Shown here: positions 57,579 to 64,000 of the stretch, piece by piece
Position numbering within the stretch: the first letter of the stretch is position 1
Layout of the letters: each line of letters begins with the position of its first letter
From: Engraulis encrasicolus
Lineage: Eukaryota > Chordata > Actinopteri > Clupeiformes > Engraulidae
Assembly: GCF_034702125.1 (NCBI RefSeq)
Contig: NC_085876.1
Span: 25,283,481-25,347,480, forward strand
Length of the DNA stretch: 64,000 nucleotides
Direction of reading: 5' to 3'
The notes under the pieces: model-generated
What the model was told of the DNA's origin: nothing
The model's database searches: none
Seen by the model: the letters and a program-made list of their open reading frames with translations, nothing else
Translations under genes and position numbers: made by a program

Positions 57579-57768
57579 CAGTGGTGTAGTCTACGTAGAA
57601 CGCGGGTATACGGTGTATACCCACTTCTAAATTTCAGGGATTTCAGTATACCCACTTAAAATTGATTGATCCATTAGTTTGAATAGCACAAATATATACA
57701 GTATACCCACTTCAAAAAATGCTCAAATATACAGTATACCCACCATAAAAAAGTAGACTACACCACTG
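57579..57768. mobile_element. hAT-like MITE with CAGTGGTGTAGTCTAC ends
   Basis: Inverted end GTAGACTACACCACTG. Perfect 8-bp flanks agctcaac (57571-57578 and 57769-57776). The reverse copy is at 60416-60595. Confidence 0.93.
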
Positions 57769-58182
57769 AGCTCAACACCTTTTTCATACAACCGGTTGTA
57801 AATACCCATAGTCTAAGCATTCAGTTCAATTAAATACCGTTCAATTCACAGCAATAAACCGTGTGAACTCACAGTCGTTCTCATATTAAAATGTGTGCTG
57901 TCACAATATAGTAAACAGATGCGCTGAAAATAGACGTTGAGCACGGAATCTTGTTAGAGCCACGCTCATGGTGTTGATTGCTGGGAAGTGTAGAGGGAGT
58001 TCAGAGGGGTAGACACGAGAGATTCAAGTGACAGGCTGTCTCAAAGGCTGAATCCAAAATGCTCTCTCATTCACTGCATAGACCTACGTAGTGTGAAGTG
58101 AATAAAACCACCTTGTGCCTTATGTACAATGCCATATATTAATTGGGTATTGAATCAACGCAGCAAAATATACCGTGTAGTG

Positions 58183-58503
58183 CAGTGGTTCTTAACCTGG
58201 GGTGCGGGCACCCCCTGGGGGTGAGCCAGAGATTTCAGGGGGTGCGCAGAATTTTTGTTTGTGTTGAGGTTGTGACAAATTCTGCTTGCAGACATTGTAA
58301 TTAGACCAAATTAAGGGCAATTTTGGTCCCCATTTTAAAGTCATTACGGTATTGATTAATGGCTCAAGCAAGAATCATGATTGAAATTAATCAATTAATC
58401 ATTTTTTACTGTGAATACACGTGTAGAAGTTTGGGTAGGGGGTACAAGGCTTGTCTTCGGCACAGTGAAGGGGGTGCGTTAAGAAAAAAAGGTTAAGAAC
58501 CAG
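58183..58503. mobile_element. hAT-like MITE with CAGTGGTTCTTAACC end
   Basis: The right end GGTTAAGAACCAG is slightly shortened. Flanks gtgtagtg (58175-58182 and 58504-58511). A partial relative begins at about 58598 (CAGTGGTTCTCAACCTTC). Confidence 0.88.
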
Positions 58504-58925
58504 GTGTAGTGAAATATGTTGTAAGCGAGTAAACATTTCAAACAAAAACAAAAACAAAAAACTATTCGGCCCATCACGAGTGTATCACTCCATGACAGTG
58601 GTTCTCAACCTTCTTTGAACCCTTGAACCCTTGACCTCATCATAAGCCTCCCAATGCCCCCTTGACCTCATCATAATCTTGCAAAAGATATACCCATGAG
58701 CAAGACGTTGAATCCCATGGTTTCCCACGAAATCCCATAGATTTGGATGAAAACATCAGCTAAAAATAAAACCAGGGGCAGACATCCTTCAGTATGTAAA
58801 AAAATCACCTGCATAATGCCAAGTAGTTGCTCAAGCCAAATCAACAAACGAGCTGTTTGATTACCACACCCCTTCAGCCAGTGCAGAGCTAGTGAAGTCA
58901 CCCATTACAGCATTACAGGCCTAAG

Positions 58926-59240
58926 CCGAAAGCCCACCTGGGAAACTCCAAATCCCATTGTCATTGTGACACAGCACTCCACAGCACACAAGTGTTCACT
59001 GCACACTGCACACAACGAAATTGCATTGTATGCCTCACCCATGCAAGGGGGCAGCCCCCAATGGCACCCCAAGGGAGCAGTGCGGCGGGACGGTACCATG
59101 CTCAGGGTACCTCAGTCATGGAGGAGGATGGGGGAGAGCACTGGTTAATTACTCCCCCCACCAACCTGGCTGGTCGGGAGTCGAACCGGCAGCCTTTGGG
59201 TTACAAGTCTGATGCCCTAACCGCTTACCGATGACTGTCC
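58926..59240 (-). mobile_element. tRNA-derived SINE (second family), reverse
   Basis: Reverse-orientation copy of 55438-55742, full length, ending with the reversed tRNA-like head. Confidence 0.87.
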
Positions 59241-59699
59241 TAATATCTGTAGTAATATCTGGAAGGTTTTTTACCCTCTCTATCCAGTATGTCCACCCCA
59301 GTGTAAAATGGAATGGAAGGTGTGTACTGTACCTGGTGCAGGGCATTCAAAGAAGAATGTAAGAAGAATGACTGAATGACTGTAGGTATGCTATGCTGTA
59401 TGCATGCCTCGTACAGTGAGGAGTCTATTTTGCAGCAGTCATTTGTTCAGTCAGTCAGACCTTGGGGTGTCACGCTGTATTTATAACGTTTGTCAGTGCT
59501 CTTGCCATTTGTTTATAACGTTTGTCAGGTTTCGAGGCTTCAGTCTATTAACGCGTCCCGAATAGCCTTGCAGAAAGCACTGACTCGCGTGAAAAACGTG
59601 AAGTGAAAAACTGGAACACAAGGTGTCTTCAACTGACATCAGCAAAATCATGCCTTTCCATGACACTAGGCGCTTAGACGAGATGCAAACAATCTATGC
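59241..59699. other. Gene-free stretch
   Basis: No coding signal. The block CATTTGTTTATAACGTTTGTCAG echoes nearby TTATAACGTTTGTCAG, a short local repeat at about 59480-59530. Confidence 0.5.
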
Positions 59700-59760
59700 A
59701 CGCACATGCGCACACACACACACACACACACACACAAACACCCACGCACACACACACAGA

Positions 59761-59795
<35 letters not shown>

Positions 59796-59983
59796 GCACA
59801 GATGCGCGCACACACACACACAAACACCCACGCACACACACACAGATGCGCGCGCGCACACACACACACACACACGCACAGATGCGCGCACACACACACA
59901 CAAACAGCCACACACACCGATGCATGCACACACACACACACACACACACCCACACACACACACACACACACACAAATGCCTAT
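59700..59983. repeat. Higher-order CA/CG microsatellite
   Basis: CA tracts alternate with GATGCGCGCG, ACGCACAGATGCGCGCA and AAACACCCACGC blocks in a larger unit of roughly 90-100 bp repeated more than twice. Confidence 0.92.
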
Positions 59984-60193
59984 GCCGCACCCCTGCCTAT
60001 CTAGAAAGGACGAGGACAGCGTAAACTGGAGATGCTATAAATCAGGCGTATAATGAGGCTCCATTTATCAGTCATGCACAACGTGTGTGCCCAGAAAGAT
60101 ACCCTCTCTTCACTCTCCCTGACACATGCGTATTGCTGCTATGGTAGGCTTAAACAGCATAGCTATCACACCGCCTCCCTATTCTATCTAAAT

Positions 60194-60621
60194 CAGTGGT
60201 TCTCAACCTTTTTTGAACAAACGCCCCCTTGTACTCATCATGAGCCCCTGTACGCCCCCTTCACCTCATAATAAGACTGCCAACGCCCCCCTTAGTATTG
60301 ACGAATAAAATAGACTAATGCAACCCAATGGTAATTAAACCCCGCCCACACTTAGCTGTATCATTCTCAATGCCCCCCTCCCTAGGGCTGTACCTGTTTA
60401 GGAACCAGTGGTGTAGTCTACTTTTTTATGGTGGGTATACTGTATATTTGAGCATTTTTTGAAGTGGGTATACTGTATATATTTGTGCTATTCAAAATAA
60501 TGGATCAATCCATTTTAAGTGGGTGTACTGAAATCCCTGAAATTTAGAAGTGGGTATACTCCGTATACCCGCGTTCTACGTAGACTACACCACTGTTAGG
60601 AACCCCTGTTGAGAAACACTA
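60194..60621. mobile_element. hAT-like element carrying a nested element
   Basis: Ends CAGTGGTTCTCAACC and GTTGAGAAACACTA. Perfect flanks atctaaat (60186-60193 and 60622-60629). Confidence 0.9.
60416..60595. mobile_element. Nested hAT-like MITE
   Basis: Same family as 57579-57768, reversed. Perfect 8-bp flanks ttaggaac (60408-60415 and 60596-60603), both within the outer element. Confidence 0.93.
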
Positions 60622-60702
60622 ATCTAAATCATCTCTTGAAAATAACAACCACGACAATCTAGCGATGCCTCTCGGACAACATCCCACCCACAGGATGAGA
60701 TG

Positions 60703-60919
60703 AAGGCAAGGCAAGGCAAGGCAAGTTTATTTATATAGCGCATTTCATACACAGGTGCAACTCAATGTGCTTCACAAAGTTAACAAATGTAAATGAAAGG
60801 AAACAGGGAAGAAAGAAGGAAATAAATTAAGAGTCAAAAACTTTTTTATTTATTAATAAACATAAAAATAATAATAATAATAATAATAAAAGAATGATAT
60901 GTTTTTTAATAAACATAAA

Positions 60920-60950
<31 letters not shown>

Positions 60951-61330
60951 GAATGATATGTAATTTAAGCTAGGGGAAAGCATCTGAGAACAGCTTTGTC
61001 TTGAGTCTAGATTTAAAGCTATCAATAGTGGGTGCATTTTTTACGTCATCTGGAAGCTGGTTCCAAAGCTTTGAAGCATAGAAGCTAAAGGCTGCCTCTC
61101 CACACTTTGTTTTGACTTTTGCAATCACCAGCAAATTCTTCTCCGTTGACCTTAGTGACCTGGTTGGTGCATACAGCTGAAACATATCCAGTAGATATGT
61201 GGGTCCCATTCCATTTAATGATTTAAACACAAGTAGCATTGCCTTAAAATCAATTCTGTGGCTTACTGGGAGCCAATGCAGCGATCTTAAAATTGGAGTA
61301 ATATGGTCGAACTTCACAAGGAATTCTATA
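60703..61330 (-). pseudogene. LINE fragment, C-terminal part of the reverse transcriptase ORF
   Basis: The minus-strand frame (61317-60970) reads KFDHITPILRSLHWLPVS, then RIDFKAMLLVFKSLNG, GEAAFSFYASKLWNQLP and FKSRLKTKLF, the conserved C-terminal region of fish L2/CR1-type LINE proteins. The polymerase core and endonuclease are missing (5' truncation). The 3' UTR holds a duplicated AAT-rich block and ends in AAACTTGCCTTGCC pentamers at 60725-60703. Confidence 0.88.
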
Positions 61331-61443
61331 GTACCACATTATATCGGTTTTACAGAAGCTGATGCTCTAGCCCGGAGAAACATACTACAGTGTATTAGGT
61401 GAAGGACAGTCCCCCTGTACGGCTGGAAGATGCTTTGCTCAGT

Positions 61444-61805
61444 GGCAAGGTTGCCAGATGTCTTCAGAAGACTAAAAAAGTATGCACATCCCACCTGACA
61501 GAGGCCAGGTGCAGGACAAAGAAAGATGTATCTGAAAATAAAGAGAGTAGAAGTCTGCACACTGCAGCTCCGCTTGTATGGTTTTTTGCAAGACATATGT
61601 TTCAACCCATCAGGGTCTTCATTAGGCATCAGGGTTGATTTTCAGCTCAATAAATGCTAAAAAAAAAAAAACACCTTGAGGTACTAAATTCTGCCCAATG
61701 TGAACTCAATCCTATTGATTTCCATGGCTATAAATCTACTGAAAAACCCGCACAATAAATTTTTTACCTGGAGATCCTGAACAGCCCAATCTGGCAACCT
61801 TGCTC
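61444..61805. mobile_element. Possible DNA element with CAAGGTTGCCAGAT ends
   Basis: Left CAAGGTTGCCAGATG and right AATCTGGCAACCTTG are inverted. Flanks ctcagtgg and ctcaaagg are only partly alike. Confidence 0.6.
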
Positions 61806-63608
61806 AAAGGCATTTGAACCATGAGTGAGGGTGAAGAATGTGGGCAGCAATATATTACATGTAACTCTTCCTATTTCACCATGTAATGTCTTAAGCTTCA
61901 GCAACAGCATGATTATGAATAAGATTGTGTGTTTTGCGGCCCTACATAGCGTTAAGGGATCCACAGGAGATGCAAACTAAACATGTAAACTAAACCTACA
62001 TGGCTATGGCTTACGGAAATGTAAATGTCTGTACTTTTTTAGTTTCTTCCTATCTTTCTTTCTTTCTTTTTTTAATTACATATTTACACATTTTAATTAA
62101 ATTGATGTGTTGTAGAAGATAATAAATACCATTAGGGCTCCACTCTGTACAGTCTTTTTTTGGTACACTTCAGTCTGGGACCACCACGTCAGAAAGAAAC
62201 TGCTCTTGTCTGGTGTTTGTCTGTGTAATACAAAGAGACATCCGGAGGAAATCAGACGTGGGGCCGACAGCAGACTGAGTCCCAGACCCAGACACCGTTA
62301 GGTAGGTAGGTAGGTGGTTAGGTAAGGCGAGGCAGATGGTGTTTCCCCTCTGGAAGAATGTGACCTTTGCCCTTCCGCAACGCTCTCTCCATCCCCTCCC
62401 CAGCCAATCACACGTGCCCGGGCCCGGCTGGGTGCTGGGCTACTCCCTCCTGATAGAGCATCTGGTCCTCTCGTCCTGATCGTCGGGAGGCGAAAAAAAT
62501 TAAAAATAAATAATAAACTGAGAAATAATGAGCTTTAGATCACCTCCCTGAGCAGGAACAAGAGGTCATCTTACCTGAGGAAAGGAGAGGCACCCTGCCA
62601 TCAAGCTCATCGTTTACTGTTTGCCGTTTGTCGTCGTGCCTCGTTTCTGCCTCGTCTCTCCCGCTTGGGCTCTGCAGAGAGTAATAAAGGGATGCAACAC
62701 TGTGTGCTTGAGTGGGTCTACTGTATACTGTAACTGCTTGTCTCTTGAACCCTTTAGCAGAAAAAATATTGTGTATGCCTACCAGCGTCCTTTAACAAAA
62801 TAAATTGTACCAATATGGTATTGTAAAGGATCTGCCATTTACTGTATAGGTACAAAAAGCTGAAAGGAGCAGTTTTATGCCTTGAGGTATAGTGTTCTTA
62901 GCCTGATTATCATCGACTTTCAAATCTCTGTTCGAGACTTGGTCTGACCAAGTGCATAACAATTAACGTTTCCCAAATGGCATGGTTGTCCCTCGGTTTG
63001 CTCTGGTCAAGGCCAGAAAAGGCTGTGCCGAAGTTAAAACCAAACTTTTTTTTTGTCCCAATAGAACGTCTCTGCATAAACCACGCCACTGCCTCTACCC
63101 AGAGCCGTTGGAGCTGCTCACAGTTGATTGGTTCCCGACAAAGTGGGTGGAGTTCCCGATATTTCCAGAGCTCAGAAACAGTATTTGTATTGCTCTTGGA
63201 CTGACTGGATGCAACGCCAAAGGTGTTGCGTGGCTAGAAGGGCGTAGCCTAGCTATAGTATTGTACCCTATAGACACTCTACTGTTTTGTCTGTGTGTGC
63301 AATGGGATGATGTGTTTGTATAGTATGTGTGCTAGATATCTCAAAGTTAGTAAGTCAAAAGGAGAAAAAAATGAGCTTGATCTTTAGTATTATATGCATC
63401 TACTGCTGGCTGTTATTGTCTAATTTCCGTGTTGCCTTCTTCATACTCTGTGTGCTGACTGCTATGAGCTTCTAAGATCTATGCTGCCCCACATCAAAAC
63501 TGAATTTAGACTGAAAATTATCAACACCTCCTTTACCTTGTGCTTTATGCCTTATGGTTCAGCCTTATAGTCTAGTCCAAATGTCTCTCGTTTTAGACAC
63601 ATTTGCAG
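61806..63608. other. Gene-free stretch
   Basis: No exon recognised. A GC-richer part near 62380-62480 and GGTAGGTAGGTAGGTGG at 62302 are the only compositional features. ORFs at 62982-63323 have no recognisable domain. Confidence 0.5.
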
Positions 63609-64000
63609 CAGGGCTTGACACTGGCACCTGCCAACCAGCCAAATGCTGGTAAAAATTGGCTGTGGCTGGAGATTATTTCAGTGTCACTAGCCAATTCCGC
63701 AGGTACAGTATCTTATTCTATGGTATGACATATCAGAATAGCCTATATTTTTGCCCCTCGTCTATCAATTATTTAAGTTCAAGAAAAAGCTCAGTTACTC
63801 AGTTTATTTGTTTGATTTGTTTCCATGTAGAAAGCTATGCAGTGCACTCATTTTATTGCCTCATCTTCTGAGGTTAGATGTACTGCGTCATGATAAAGAA
63901 AAAATAATTTCAAATTTGTGGCTAGCAGAATAGCTGAATGGCTAGTGACTACCACTAGCCACAGTGGCAGGCGAGCGCAAAAGTTAATGTCAAGCCCTGA
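63609..64000. mobile_element. hAT-like element at window end
   Basis: CAGGGCTTGACACTGG at the left and TTAATGTCAAGCCCTG at the right. The left flank is atttgcag; the right flank starts with a at 64000 and is then cut off. Related to 57362-57538. Confidence 0.82.

Overview
The window looks like nuclear DNA of a ray-finned (teleost-type) fish. It has short spliced exons with canonical GT/AG borders, very long AC/GT microsatellites, tRNA-derived SINEs, CR1/L2-type LINE fragments, a Tc1-like remnant and many small hAT-type DNA elements. Four spliced protein genes were assembled by eye, joining exons by homology and by matching splice phase. Species and chromosome cannot be told from the sequence.

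Layout. (1) 1-13,000: the 3' part of lpcat1 (+ strand), four coding exons at 3328-10072 encoding the EF-hand-like C-terminal region of lysophosphatidylcholine acyltransferase 1; upstream exons lie before the window. The introns are full of foldback and hAT elements. (2) 13,345-15,511: a 5'-truncated LINE with an intact 3' reverse-transcriptase ORF. (3) 18,800-24,096 (+): an unusual gene in which two AIG1 (GIMAP) GTPase exons and a linker exon join, all in phase 1, to a protein kinase domain. A decayed third AIG1 exon precedes them. The kinase part has a frame problem near its C-helix, so the locus may be a real fusion gene or a recent pseudogene. (4) 24,100-30,890: no recognised gene; MITEs, a Tc1-like remnant and two hAT elements sharing a target site. 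(5) 30,896-38,607 (-): kdf1, four coding exons, predicted 402 aa; intron 1 holds a decayed tandem array of copies of the exon 2 splice-acceptor edge. (6) 38,660-52,500: transposons, SINEs and microsatellites with no recognised gene. (7) 52,510-54,789 (-): an unrecognised secreted-protein gene, predicted 401 aa, with a clear signal peptide, a Trp residue about every 12-14 residues and an acidic run near the C-terminus. (8) 55,400-64,000: SINEs, microsatellites, nested hAT elements and a second LINE fragment.

The genes do not form an operon or an obvious pathway; they are independent loci. The two points most worth following up are the AIG1-AIG1-kinase architecture and the kdf1 exon-edge array. 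The window also holds eighteen hAT-like insertions, most with readable 8-bp target duplications, and two SINE copies each split by a different TTAA-type MITE at nearly the same site. All gene models are read by eye without alignment or transcript data.
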